This document shows, piece by piece, positions 14,029-21,548 of a stretch of DNA of 22,063 bases. Made by a program: the position numbers and the translations under genes. Positions within the stretch are counted from its first letter, which is position 1. Every line of letters begins with the position of its first letter. The stretch is from an uncultured Bacillota bacterium (GTDB taxonomy: Bacteria; Bacillota_I; Bacilli_A; RF39; UBA660), in contig CAMVNN010000011.1 of NCBI GenBank assembly GCA_947168865.1, positions 1 to 22,063 of the forward strand. The letters are read 5' to 3'. The notes under the pieces are model-generated. The model searched no databases, was not told the origin of the DNA, and saw only the letters and a program-made list of their open reading frames with translations.

Positions 14029-14676
14029 TCAATTGATGATATAGTATTTAATTAATCCATCAACAATTTTTTCAACTAACTTATTTTGATAATTAGTGTT
14101 TAACAAGTTTTCGCGATCGCTTTGATTACTCAAAAACCCAGCTTCAATTAAAATTCCTGGTTTCCAAATTCGATCATACATATACATATTATTTATAATA
14201 GAATGAGTTCTATCGCGATTCAAAGATTGCTGCATAATTGATGCTAATGCTTCATTCTTAACATTTTTATCTGTATAAAACACTTGTGCCCCTTTCCATT
14301 TGCTAGATGGATAACTATTAAGGTGGATAGAAATAAAAATTTCAGCATCACTTTCATTTATCAACTTAGCCCGATTAAAAAGATCACTTTTCTTTCTTGA
14401 CGAAGCGTCGGAATCAGCCAAATCTCTATCAGCATCTCTTGTCAAATAAACAATTGCCCCTTTTTTAGATAAAACTTTCTCTAGTTTTAAAGCTAATTCT
14501 AGATTGATATCTTTTTCCAAAATATCCTTATATCTAGCTCCAGAATCAATCCCACCATGACCAGCATCTAAATAAATTGTCTTCCCTATTAAAGGGAGAT
14601 CTAAAAAAACCGTTTCAGTTTTAACAATACCAAATAGCAAAAATATTATTACCATTATAAATATAATCTTCTTCAT
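14029..14676 (-). CDS. N-acetylmuramoyl-L-alanine amidase, CwlD-like (Amidase_3)
   Basis: The protein has 215 residues: an N-terminal hydrophobic segment (about 3-18) that acts as signal or anchor, then one Amidase_3 domain. The zinc site is complete: His40 in LDAGHGG, Glu54 in the ILEKD segment, His118 in SIHLN. The catalytic Glu178 is in IEAGFLSN. Such enzymes remove stem peptides from peptidoglycan outside the membrane. The size and the lack of added wall-binding modules resemble CwlD, which acts in spore cortex formation in Bacillus. Whether this organism sporulates cannot be told here. There is no Shine-Dalgarno site, and a TATAAT ends five bases before the ATG. An in-frame stop just upstream rules out a longer start. 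Confidence 0.88.
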   Translation of the reverse strand: MKKIIFIMVIIFLLFGIVKTETVFLDLPLIGKTIYLDAGHGGIDSGARYKDILEKDINLELALKLEKVLSKKGAIVYLTRDADRDLADSDASSRKKSDLFNRAKLINESDAEIFISIHLNSYPSSKWKGAQVFYTDKNVKNEALASIMQQSLNRDRTHSIINNMYMYDRIWKPGILIEAGFLSNQSDRENLLNTNYQNKLVEKIVDGLIKYYIIN

Positions 14677-14688
14677 ACTTAATTATAT

Positions 14689-14720
14689 GAAAAAACAAAG
14701 AATTTATTTTCTTTGTTTTT
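14689..14720 (-). terminator. Intrinsic terminator of the flippase-like gene
   Basis: AAAAACAAAGAA / TTCTTTGTTTTT stem with a 6-base loop and a T run on the minus strand. It overlaps the 3' end of the upstream coding region. Confidence 0.8.
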
Positions 14721-15723
14721 CCCTTAAATAAATTATTGATAAAATTATTCCCGTTATTATAACTAATATATAAAAACTAGTTGCTCGTGTTAAAATCATA
14801 GATGTTTCGACTATCTCAATAGGAAATAAGTGCTTATACATAATCGCAAAACCTGTTTCACTTACTCCTATCGTTCCAGGTAATGGAATAGCTGAAACTG
14901 AAATAAAAATGACAGATTGTAGTAATAATATTTCTAAATAAGCATAATTATGGAAACCTAATGCCCAGAAAATGAAATATGAAATACTATGAATGGAAAC
15001 AATTTGTAAAAAAGAAACTATCGCAGTCCTTACAAAAGCTCTTTTATTTGAAACAATGAATCTTGAGCTTTTATGATATTCATCTAATTGTGCATTCCAT
15101 TTTTCATCTGCTTCAGCAGCCATTTTTGGACTTACTTTATTAATTAAAGAAATAATCCAGTTTAAGCATTTATGCGCAGTTTTTCTTGCAAACATTGCAA
15201 TCATTACCAATGCTGTTAATAGTGAATTAGCTAGAATTCCTATGTATATTAAATATTTAAAGAATGCTATTTCATTAATATAATCATAATTAACTATTAA
15301 TCCAATTATTGCCATCAAAACAGCACTTATCATATAAAAGATATATGATGCAAACAAAGCAGATGCTCCATGGGAAAATTTAATCTTGTCTTTTGTCATC
15401 GCATATATTTGCATAGGTTGGCCTCCTGTAGAAGCAGGTGTAATTGAGCTAAAGAAAAAACCAATTATTGAATACTTAAGACATCTAATAAATTTTACTT
15501 TGTCACCTAATAATTTAAAATTGTATTTTAGATTTATTGCTTCAAATGTAATATTATGTGTTGCAAGAATAAAAGCAATTAAAATAAATATTAATTTAGA
15601 GTTTTCTAATGCCTCTTTTATTACTTTCACATCTATTTTAGAAAAAATAACAACATAAGTTAATATAAGAATTACTATAAAAAATATGCCGTTTCTAATC
15701 ATATTCTTAGTTTCTTTTTTCAC
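14704..15723 (-). CDS. Flippase-like / LPG-synthase transmembrane family protein (YbhN, UPF0104)
   Basis: The protein has 339 residues from the GTG at 15721-15723, chosen because AGGTGAG lies just before it; an earlier GTG at 15732 is inside that site. About eight membrane helices cover the protein. The family signature is present: SSITPASTGGQPMQIYAM (about 92-110) and ISVSAIPLPGTIGVSETGF (about 270-290). The family is the membrane half of lysyl-phosphatidylglycerol synthases and many stand-alone relatives, thought to move lipids or lipid-linked sugars across the membrane. The C-terminal aminoacyl-transfer domain of MprF is absent, so lipid synthesis is unlikely. The substrate is unknown. It is transcribed alone from an extended -10 and ends at a terminator. 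Confidence 0.85.
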   Translation of the reverse strand: MKKETKNMIRNGIFFIVILILTYVVIFSKIDVKVIKEALENSKLIFILIAFILATHNITFEAINLKYNFKLLGDKVKFIRCLKYSIIGFFFSSITPASTGGQPMQIYAMTKDKIKFSHGASALFASYIFYMISAVLMAIIGLIVNYDYINEIAFFKYLIYIGILANSLLTALVMIAMFARKTAHKCLNWIISLINKVSPKMAAEADEKWNAQLDEYHKSSRFIVSNKRAFVRTAIVSFLQIVSIHSISYFIFWALGFHNYAYLEILLLQSVIFISVSAIPLPGTIGVSETGFAIMYKHLFPIEIVETSMILTRATSFYILVIITGIILSIIYLREKQRK

Positions 15724-15739
15724 AGGCCTCACCTAATTA

Positions 15740-15771
15740 ATTATAACACATTTTTATACTATTCATATAAT
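15740..15771. promoter_or_regulatory. Divergent promoter region for flippase-like and ZIP genes
   Basis: The minus strand has the extended -10 TGTTATAAT (15740-15748), and the plus strand has TATAAT at 15766-15771. Neither has a convincing -35. The two face away from each other in a 64-base gap. Confidence 0.5.
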
Positions 15772-15787
15772 AACCAGAGGAGTTTTT

Positions 15788-16567
15788 ATGAATTATATTA
15801 GTGAATTAAACCCAGTTATTCAAACAATAATTGCTACTTCTTTTACATTTCTAATAACAGCATTAGGTTCTGCATTAGTATTTATTTTTAAAAAGCCAAA
15901 CAAAACTATTATGGATGCAATGTTGGGCTTTGCAGCTGGAGTAATGATATCAGCTAGTTTCTTTTCTCTCATAAATCCAGCCTTAGAAATGTCTAATAGT
16001 CTAAATTATATTAATGCTTGGTTAATAATTACTATAGGATTTTTAACTGGTGGAATATTTCTGTTTATTGGTGATAAAGCATATGATGTTATTATTAAAA
16101 ATAGTAACAAAAGAACGTTTATGCTAATTCTTTCTATAACATTGCATAATATCCCTGAAGGATTAGCAGTAGGTGTTGCATTTGGATCTATTTTATATGG
16201 ATTAGATGGTGCAAACTTCTTAACTGCGTCTTTGTTAGCTTTAGGAATAGGAATTCAAAATTTTCCAGAAGGTACAGCTATTAGTTTACCACTTAAAAGA
16301 GATGGTTACTCTAATTTAAAAGCATTCATCGTTGGAAGCCTAAGTGGAATTGTTGAACCTATTGCTGGAGTATTAGGTTGTTTAATGGTACAAGAAATTA
16401 AAATGATTCTTCCATTTATCCTTTCTTTTGCTGCTGGAGCTATGATTTATGTAGTAGTGCAAGAACTAATTCCAGAAAGCCAAACAAACGAAAAAAAAGA
16501 CCTAATGGCCTTATTTACTTTAATTGGATTCGCGATAATGATGATTCTTGATCTAGCATTCAGTTAA
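15788..16567 (+). CDS. ZIP family metal transporter
   Basis: The protein has 259 residues and about eight membrane helices. The two metal-binding ZIP helices are plain: HNIPEGLAVGVAFG (about 119-132) and NFPEGTAISLPL (about 158-169), the core of the binuclear metal site. Relatives such as ZupT and GufA-like proteins import zinc and other divalent metals, including iron and manganese, down their gradient. Which metal is used here cannot be read from sequence. In the second helix the usual His before the Pro-Glu pair is Asn, which is common in this branch. AGAGGAG precedes the ATG. The stop codon overlaps the stop of the converging pseudouridine synthase gene, and no terminator lies between them. 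Confidence 0.9.
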   Translation: MNYISELNPVIQTIIATSFTFLITALGSALVFIFKKPNKTIMDAMLGFAAGVMISASFFSLINPALEMSNSLNYINAWLIITIGFLTGGIFLFIGDKAYDVIIKNSNKRTFMLILSITLHNIPEGLAVGVAFGSILYGLDGANFLTASLLALGIGIQNFPEGTAISLPLKRDGYSNLKAFIVGSLSGIVEPIAGVLGCLMVQEIKMILPFILSFAAGAMIYVVVQELIPESQTNEKKDLMALFTLIGFAIMMILDLAFS

Positions 16568-17231
16568 AAATGTTAAACGGATATCTATTTGGTAAACCAA
16601 GATTAAATTCCATTATTTCTTTTGTTACTGGGTGTTTGAAAGATAAGAAATGTGAATATAAAGCTATTTGTTCCCCACAATTAGCTTTTTTATTATACTT
16701 TTGATCCCCAAACAAAGGATAACTTCGAGATGAGAATTGAACTCTTATTTGATGTGATCTACCTGTATGAAGATTTACTTCTACTAACGATAATCCTTCT
16801 TTTTCTGAAAGAACTTTATATTCAAGTAAAGCATATTTACCTTTTTTGTCGATTATAACTTTATTTGTTTTGCTATCTTTTAAAAGGTAATCTTCAAATT
16901 TATCAGTTTTTTTATTCAAGATTCCTTCTATAATAGCATAATATTTTTTTTCAAATTCATTATTTTTAATTTGCTCATTTAATCTACTAGCAGCTTTACT
17001 AGTTTTAGCAAATACCATTACTCCACCTACTGGTCGATCTAATCTATGAACAAGTCCAAGGTAAACATTCCCTGGTTTACTATATTTTTCCTTCAAATAC
17101 ATTTTAACAATACTAAGTAAATCAAGGTCTTTTGAAGAATCCTCACAAGTAGGAATATTTATTGGTTTTTCAACAACAATAATGTGATTATCTTCATATA
17201 AGACATTAAGATTTTTTGCTAAATCTACCAT
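16560..17231 (-). CDS. RluA-family RNA pseudouridine synthase
   Basis: The protein has 223 residues from the ATG at 17229-17231; a GTG nine bases earlier is an alternative. It turns chosen uridines in 23S rRNA or tRNA into pseudouridine. The catalytic motif HRLDRPVGG holds the nucleophilic Asp (about residue 76). The HTGRSHQIRVQFSS motif follows at about 156-169. There is no N-terminal S4 domain, unlike RluD or RluC, so it is a short form. The target site cannot be assigned. The gene begins inside the 3' end of the methyltransferase gene (26-base overlap), so the two RNA-modifying enzymes are coupled. Its 3' end overlaps the ZIP gene tail to tail. Confidence 0.88.
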   Translation of the reverse strand: MVDLAKNLNVLYEDNHIIVVEKPINIPTCEDSSKDLDLLSIVKMYLKEKYSKPGNVYLGLVHRLDRPVGGVMVFAKTSKAASRLNEQIKNNEFEKKYYAIIEGILNKKTDKFEDYLLKDSKTNKVIIDKKGKYALLEYKVLSEKEGLSLVEVNLHTGRSHQIRVQFSSRSYPLFGDQKYNKKANCGEQIALYSHFLSFKHPVTKEIMEFNLGLPNRYPFNIFN

Positions 17232-18078
17232 AAATACCACAAGGCAATACCAAATTATTGTTAGTAATTGGTATTCCTATTTCTCCACTTTCAATTTCAT
17301 AACCAGGATATTTTTCAAGTAATGTTACTTTCAAAATATTTTCTAAAACAGTACTAGAAATGCCTGTTGTATACGAATTTATTAATAATAATACCGGATC
17401 ATCAGACATAATATCTATACATTTTAAAACAAGCTCATAAATGTTTTTTTCAAACTTCCATGTTTCTCCATTAGGTCCCCTACCATATGAAGGTGGATCC
17501 ATAATAATAACATCATACTTATTGCCTCTTCGATGCTCTCTTTCCACGAATTTAATACAATCATCAACAATAAAACGAATTTTATTATTTTCTAAATGAC
17601 TTAAACGCATATTTTCTTTGGCCCATTCTACCATTCCTTTAGCAGCATCAACATGAACAACATCTGCTCCTGCAGCTGAGCAAGCCATTGTTGCAGCACC
17701 TGTATATGCAAATAGATTTAAAGCATTCAATTTTCTTTTTTCTTTGCCTATTTTTTCCATTATATAATCCCAGTTAACAGCTTGCTCTGGAAATAAACCT
17801 GTATGTTTAAAATTTGTTGGACTTACTTTAAAAGTAAGATTTTTATAATCAACTGTCCAGTAATCAGGTAGCTTTGTTTTAAACTCCCATTCACCACCAC
17901 CTTCATGACTACGGTGATAATGTCCATCAACATGCTTCCATAAATCCTTTTTTTGATTTATTGGCCATATTGCTTGAGGATCAGGTCTTCTTAAAATAAT
18001 ATTCCCCCAACGTTCTAGTTTTTCACCATTTCCTGCATCTATGCATTCATAATCCTTCCAATTGTCTGCCAATTTCAT
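17206..18078 (-). CDS. Class I SAM-dependent RNA methyltransferase (COG1092/RlmI-like)
   Basis: The protein has 290 residues from the ATG at 18076-18078, with GGAG eight bases upstream; a TTG six codons earlier is unlikely. The N-terminal part (about 1-100) is a beta-rich region with RRPDPQAIWP and the GGGEWEF turn. The Rossmann methyltransferase domain follows: the SAM loop NLFAYTGAATMACSAAGA (about 132-149), the acidic HVDAAKGMV after strand 2, VDDC after strand 3, and DPPSYGRGPNGE (about 195-206). The last has the DPPxY/F pattern of base methyltransferases acting on RNA. Relatives methylate 23S rRNA cytosines. No PUA domain is present, so the exact target is unsure. It sits between the glyoxalase-like gene and the pseudouridine synthase. 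Confidence 0.85.
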   Translation of the reverse strand: MKLADNWKDYECIDAGNGEKLERWGNIILRRPDPQAIWPINQKKDLWKHVDGHYHRSHEGGGEWEFKTKLPDYWTVDYKNLTFKVSPTNFKHTGLFPEQAVNWDYIMEKIGKEKRKLNALNLFAYTGAATMACSAAGADVVHVDAAKGMVEWAKENMRLSHLENNKIRFIVDDCIKFVEREHRRGNKYDVIIMDPPSYGRGPNGETWKFEKNIYELVLKCIDIMSDDPVLLLINSYTTGISSTVLENILKVTLLEKYPGYEIESGEIGIPITNNNLVLPCGIYGRFSKKS

Positions 18079-18092
18079 CTTTTCAACTCCAT

Positions 18093-18479
18093 TCAATCAT
18101 TAAATCTTAGTAAATATCCATCTGGATCTTGTATTAAGAATTCTTTATCTTCATATATCTTATTATCTACTCTATAATTATGAATTTCTAAGTCAAGGAA
18201 CATCTTTATTTTCTTTTCTTTTAATTCATTATAGTATTTTTCAACATCACCAATTGTCATACTAATATTGATTCCTCTGCCAAAAGGATATTCCAGTTTT
18301 CCAGTATCCCAATGATTATTTATTTCTTCAATCATTATTTGATTGCCTTCTAATTCTAAAAAACAAAATTTTGTTTCTTTTCTCTCATACTTTATTTGAA
18401 ATCCTATATTCAAATAAAATTTCTTACTTCGATTTATATCTGAAACACTTAATTCTGGTATTAACTTATTAAATTTCAT
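18093..18479 (-). CDS. Glyoxalase/bleomycin-resistance (VOC) family protein
   Basis: The protein has 128 residues from the ATG at 18477-18479. It is one VOC fold of paired beta-alpha-beta-beta-beta units: LIPELSVSDINRSKKFYLNI at the start, FCFLELEGNQIMIEE, and FLIQDPDGYLLRF at the end. The pattern resembles bleomycin-binding proteins more than glyoxalase I: the usual metal ligand positions are not all occupied by His/Glu. It could sequester a small toxic molecule or be a lyase or isomerase; nothing here decides. Its stop overlaps the leader of the methyltransferase gene, in one operon with the transglutaminase-like gene. Confidence 0.8.
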   Translation of the reverse strand: MKFNKLIPELSVSDINRSKKFYLNIGFQIKYERKETKFCFLELEGNQIMIEEINNHWDTGKLEYPFGRGINISMTIGDVEKYYNELKEKKIKMFLDLEIHNYRVDNKIYEDKEFLIQDPDGYLLRFND

Positions 18480-18494
18480 CTTTTTCACTCTTTC

Positions 18495-18989
18495 TTATAT
18501 TTTTTTGGAAGATGTGCAATAACCTATAAATTCTTTAACTGTAAGATGTGATTTAGGTCTTTGATATTCATAAATTAATAAATCCTTGTTGTTGAAATCA
18601 TCTTCTAGTTCATATTCAATATATTTGTTTTTTACATCTAAAAGTAATTCTCTTAAATCTTTATATTCATGAATTCCAGAAAATTTTTCCCATGCATGTT
18701 CTACCCAATAATATTTACTATTTTCCTCATAAACAAGGAAGGTGTGAGTTGGACATATACCTTTATAGTATATTAAAAAATAAGTTTTGACTTTGACTTC
18801 TTTCTTTTCTAAATAATCCCTTAAATATTCAACTTGATCCCAGCAAAGACCAATTTGATTTTTTTCTACTTCTTCAGGTGTTTCTAGAATATAGTCATTT
18901 ATAAAATCTCCTTCATCGGCATAATATCTATTGCCTTTTTTATCTATCCAACCATATTTTATAGGTTTCAATATATCCATTATTTTCAT
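18495..18989 (-). CDS. Transglutaminase-like protein, putative
   Basis: The protein has 164 residues from the ATG at 18987-18989, set by GGAGG nine bases upstream. The frame is open further upstream, but without a good site. A Cys-His pair in a papain-like order is visible: GLCWDQVEYLRDYL (Cys at about residue 48) and, after a hydrophobic strand, CPTHTFLVYEEN (His at about 82). An acidic residue and His follow in YYWVEHAWEKF. This order fits the transglutaminase-like fold, where Cys-His-Asp/Glu hydrolyse or transfer amide bonds. There is no signal peptide, so a cytoplasmic role is likely. Substrate unknown. It heads a four-gene operon (this gene, VOC, methyltransferase, RluA-type). Confidence 0.6.
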   Translation of the reverse strand: MKIMDILKPIKYGWIDKKGNRYYADEGDFINDYILETPEEVEKNQIGLCWDQVEYLRDYLEKKEVKVKTYFLIYYKGICPTHTFLVYEENSKYYWVEHAWEKFSGIHEYKDLRELLLDVKNKYIEYELEDDFNNKDLLIYEYQRPKSHLTVKEFIGYCTSSKKI

Positions 18990-19031
18990 ATAAAGAACCC
19001 TCCAATTTATTCTAGTATAACACATAGTAAC

Positions 19032-19059
19032 AAAAAAATCCGAATAAATCGGATTTTTT
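19032..19059 (-). terminator. Intrinsic terminator of the rplM-rpsI operon
   Basis: AAAAATCCGA / TCGGATTTTT stem, 5-base loop and T run on the minus strand, 15 bases past the rpsI stop. Confidence 0.9.
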
Positions 19060-19073
19060 CCAATACATATTTC

Positions 19074-19490
19074 TTAACGTTTTGAGAATTGTGGAGCACG
19101 ACGAGCTGCTTTTAGACCTGGTTTCTTTCTTTCTTTTTTACGAGAATCACGAGTAACCATTCCATTTCTTTTTAATGTTTTTCTGTAGCTATCTTCATTT
19201 TCTGCATTTGCCTTATCATATTCTAATAAAGCTCTTGTAATACCTAAACGGATAGCTCCTGTTTGACCAGTAAATCCACCGCCAGATACTTTTACATCGA
19301 TATCAAATGTTTCTTCATTATTTGTCATAACTAATGGTTGTTTTAAATCCATTACATTAGTTTCATATGGGAAGAAGTCACGAACATCACGTCCATTAAC
19401 TGTAATCTTACCTTTTCCTGGAACTAATTTTACTTGAGCAACAGATGATTTTCTTTTACCTGTTCCTAAAAATACTCTTTTTTCTGCCAT
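19074..19490 (-). CDS. rpsI: 30S ribosomal protein S9
   Basis: The protein has 138 residues, slightly longer than the usual 130. It starts with [20 protein letters not shown] and ends in the basic tail [15 protein letters not shown]. This tail reaches the P-site tRNA in known ribosomes and normally ends in SKR, as here. GGSGGFTGQ-type residues ([16 protein letters not shown]) are kept. Its AGGAGGG ribosome site overlaps the TAG stop of rplM, so the two ribosomal genes are cotranslated from one messenger. Confidence 0.98.
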   Translation of the reverse strand: MAEKRVFLGTGKRKSSVAQVKLVPGKGKITVNGRDVRDFFPYETNVMDLKQPLVMTNNEETFDIDVKVSGGGFTGQTGAIRLGITRALLEYDKANAENEDSYRKTLKRNGMVTRDSRKKERKKPGLKAARRAPQFSKR

Positions 19491-19503
19491 TTAATAAACC
19501 CTC

Positions 19504-19938
19504 CTAGTTAATTTTTAACTCAACTGGTTGTTGAGCAGTATGTGGATGATTTTCACCAGCATACACAAATAACTTTCTATACATTTGTCTTCCTAATCTT
19601 CCCTTTGGAAGCATTCCTTTGATAGCAACTTCCATCATTTCCTCTGGATATTTTTCAATCATATCCTTAGCAGTTCTAACTCTCATACCACCTGCATAAC
19701 GACTGTGATTGTAGTATTTCTTATCAGCTAATTTGTTGCCTGTTAAAACAACTTTAGAAGCATTAATAACAATTACAAAGTCACCACAATCTACATTTGG
19801 TGTATAAGTTGGTTTGTGTTTTCCTCTCAAAACTGTTGCAACTTTAGCAGCTACACGTCCAAGGCTTTGTCCTTCAGCATCAACGACATACCATTTACGT
19901 TCAACTGTTTCTTTTGCTTGAATATATGAATTCTTCAT
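19504..19938 (-). CDS. rplM: 50S ribosomal protein L13
   Basis: The protein has 144 residues from the ATG at 19936-19938, set by GGGAGAA; six extra upstream codons in the frame cover the ribosome site itself. Typical L13 features are [19 protein letters not shown], the [20 protein letters not shown] segment and [16 protein letters not shown] near the end. L13 binds 23S rRNA early in 50S assembly. It is the first gene of rplM-rpsI, behind a strong promoter and a leader RNA that probably provides autoregulation. Confidence 0.98.
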   Translation of the reverse strand: MKNSYIQAKETVERKWYVVDAEGQSLGRVAAKVATVLRGKHKPTYTPNVDCGDFVIVINASKVVLTGNKLADKKYYNHSRYAGGMRVRTAKDMIEKYPEEMMEVAIKGMLPKGRLGRQMYRKLFVYAGENHPHTAQQPVELKIN

Positions 19939-19956
19939 ATTTCTTTCTCCCTTCAA

Positions 19957-20012
19957 TTTAATCTAAACAAGTCTTCCCACGACTCGTTTAATGGGATTTA
20001 TAAAATGTACCA
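19957..20012 (-). promoter_or_regulatory. L13 ribosomal leader RNA with pseudoknot
   Basis: The minus strand has a 9-bp stem (AAACGAGTC / GACTTGTTT, one G-U) with the loop GTGGGAA. TCCCA lies two bases before the stem and pairs exactly with TGGGA in the loop, giving an H-type pseudoknot. Position and shape fit the L13 leader family of Bacillota, thought to bind L13 protein and repress the operon. Confidence 0.65.
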
Positions 20013-20018
20013 GTGATA

Positions 20019-20047
20019 ATATTACTAAATTATTACGTTTTTGTCAA
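20019..20047 (-). promoter_or_regulatory. Strong promoter of rplM-rpsI
   Basis: TTGACA, 17-base spacer, TAATAT on the minus strand, just past the truA terminator. The ribosomal genes therefore have their own transcript, separate from ecf-truA. Confidence 0.88.
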
Positions 20048-20058
20048 TATTTTAAAGC

Positions 20059-20099
20059 AAAAAGAAGTGAGTTTACATGTTAATATTTCACTTCTTTTA
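20059..20099 (-). terminator. Intrinsic terminator of ecfT-truA
   Basis: An 11-bp stem (AAAAGAAGTGA / TCACTTCTTTT) with a 17-base loop and TTTTTGCTTT on the minus strand. It overlaps the last codons of truA. Confidence 0.75.
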
Positions 20100-20811
20100 A
20101 GTATAATCCACAAGCTGGTGCTGTCTTCTTAGCATAAACACGATCTTTTTTTTCTAAAATCTCTTTTACTTTAATCGGTTCAATTTTGTTTTCACCAACA
20201 AATATAAGAGTTCCAACAATGTTTCTAACCATGTATCTTAAAAAACCATTCCCAGTTATATTAATTAAAATAACGTCTTTTTTTTCTTTAATATCAATTT
20301 TATAAATATTTCTAACATTATCTTCTTTCAAACTATCTTTTTTAACAAAAGAAGAAAAGTCATGTTCACCAAGTAAATATTTTGATCCTTCAATCATTTT
20401 AGCTATATCTAGTTTTTTACAATACTGATACACATAATTCATTTCAATTGGATTATATTCACCTACATTTATTTTGTATTCATAAGTTTTTTCTTTGACA
20501 TCATGTCTAGCACTGAAGTCAGAATTGACATTAACTATACTTTTAATATAAATATCGCCTTTAAGCAGTCTATTTAACGAATTTCTTACTTTTTCAGGAT
20601 TAATTTCTTTGGCAAAATCAAAATGTCCTTTTTGATTATAAGCATGAACCAAAGCATCAGTACGTCCACTTGAAATTAGTTTTACAGGTTTCATACCATT
20701 TAGTCTTGTTAATTCATATTCAATTTCACCTTGAATAGTTCTAAGTCCATCTTGAATTTGATAGCCATGGAATTTAGAACCATCATATGAAAATGTCATC
20801 AAGTATCTCAT
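20080..20811 (-). CDS. truA: tRNA pseudouridine(38-40) synthase
   Basis: The protein has 243 residues, the normal length. TruA forms pseudouridine at positions 38-40 in the anticodon arm of tRNAs. The N-terminal strand MRYLMTFSYDGSKFHGYQ and the SSGRTDALVHAYNQ motif (catalytic Asp at about residue 52) are clear. The usual GRTDAGVHA has Leu for Gly here. Later motifs fit the second half of the fold: FSARHDVKEKTYEY, the HDFSSFVKK segment, and NGFLRYMVRNIVGTL. AAGGAT precedes the ATG, two bases after the ecfT stop. It is the last gene of the ecfA2-ecfT-truA unit. Confidence 0.95.
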   Translation of the reverse strand: MRYLMTFSYDGSKFHGYQIQDGLRTIQGEIEYELTRLNGMKPVKLISSGRTDALVHAYNQKGHFDFAKEINPEKVRNSLNRLLKGDIYIKSIVNVNSDFSARHDVKEKTYEYKINVGEYNPIEMNYVYQYCKKLDIAKMIEGSKYLLGEHDFSSFVKKDSLKEDNVRNIYKIDIKEKKDVILINITGNGFLRYMVRNIVGTLIFVGENKIEPIKVKEILEKKDRVYAKKTAPACGLYLKEVKY

Positions 20812-20813
20812 AA

Positions 20814-21548
20814 TTATCCTTTCATAAGAATTGCTATAAATATAAGTATTTGAACTGCAACTACAGCATAATCAATACGTCTAGTGTATAAAACATAATT
20901 TTCTTTTTTATCAAAAGTATAGTTTCTAATAGTCATTGTATCTGCCAAGCGATCAGCATGATCAAGACTCTTACTCATAAGTGGTGTCATAAAATTTGTC
21001 GCATTACGAATTTTATCCTTAAAAGTTTCTTTACTTTTTTGATTAAGATTTTTCTTGGCTTTAATTATATTTTTTGCTTCATCAAGCAAAATTGGAATAA
21101 ATCTAATAGCAAGCATCATTGAAAAAGCTACCTTTCGTGGATTAATTCCAAATATCTTAAGCGGAGTTAATAATATTTCAAAAGTCATCATTAAATCCCT
21201 CAATTTAGTTGTAAATATTAAAACAGATGTCATTAATACAATCATAATCATTGGAATTAATACAGATATTAAATGCGAAAACGAATGAAAGAAAATCAAG
21301 TCCATGATTATTAACAAAATTATAAAATATTTAATGAACCAAATAGATTTTAAATATTCTATAGCTGGAACATTACTCGCAACCATAATTATTAATAAAA
21401 ATGAAATTAAGAATAAATTTGCCATCATAGATTTAGCTATAAACACACTTATTATGAAAATAATTGTAATGAACAACTTTAAGAAAGGATTAATGTCATG
21501 AATAAGTGAATCAGTTTTGTAATAGCGACTAATTTTAAACATTATCAT
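20814..21548 (-). CDS. ecfT: ECF transporter transmembrane component (EcfT)
   Basis: The protein has 244 residues from the ATG at 21546-21548, which has AAGGA five bases upstream. EcfT is the membrane scaffold of energy-coupling factor transporters; with two ATPases it powers many interchangeable vitamin- and metal-binding S components. About five membrane helices are seen (from LKLFITIIFIISVFIA on), with a long helical cytoplasmic region (about 135-205). The coupling helices usually carry Ala-Arg-Gly motifs. Here the second reads ADRLADTMTIRNY, where the ARG triplet has become IRN, and the first (LAIRFIPI) keeps Arg but not Gly. The 5' end overlaps the ecfA2 stop, so expression is coupled. 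The S components must be elsewhere. Confidence 0.9.
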   Translation of the reverse strand: MIMFKISRYYKTDSLIHDINPFLKLFITIIFIISVFIAKSMMANLFLISFLLIIMVASNVPAIEYLKSIWFIKYFIILLIIMDLIFFHSFSHLISVLIPMIMIVLMTSVLIFTTKLRDLMMTFEILLTPLKIFGINPRKVAFSMMLAIRFIPILLDEAKNIIKAKKNLNQKSKETFKDKIRNATNFMTPLMSKSLDHADRLADTMTIRNYTFDKKENYVLYTRRIDYAVVAVQILIFIAILMKG

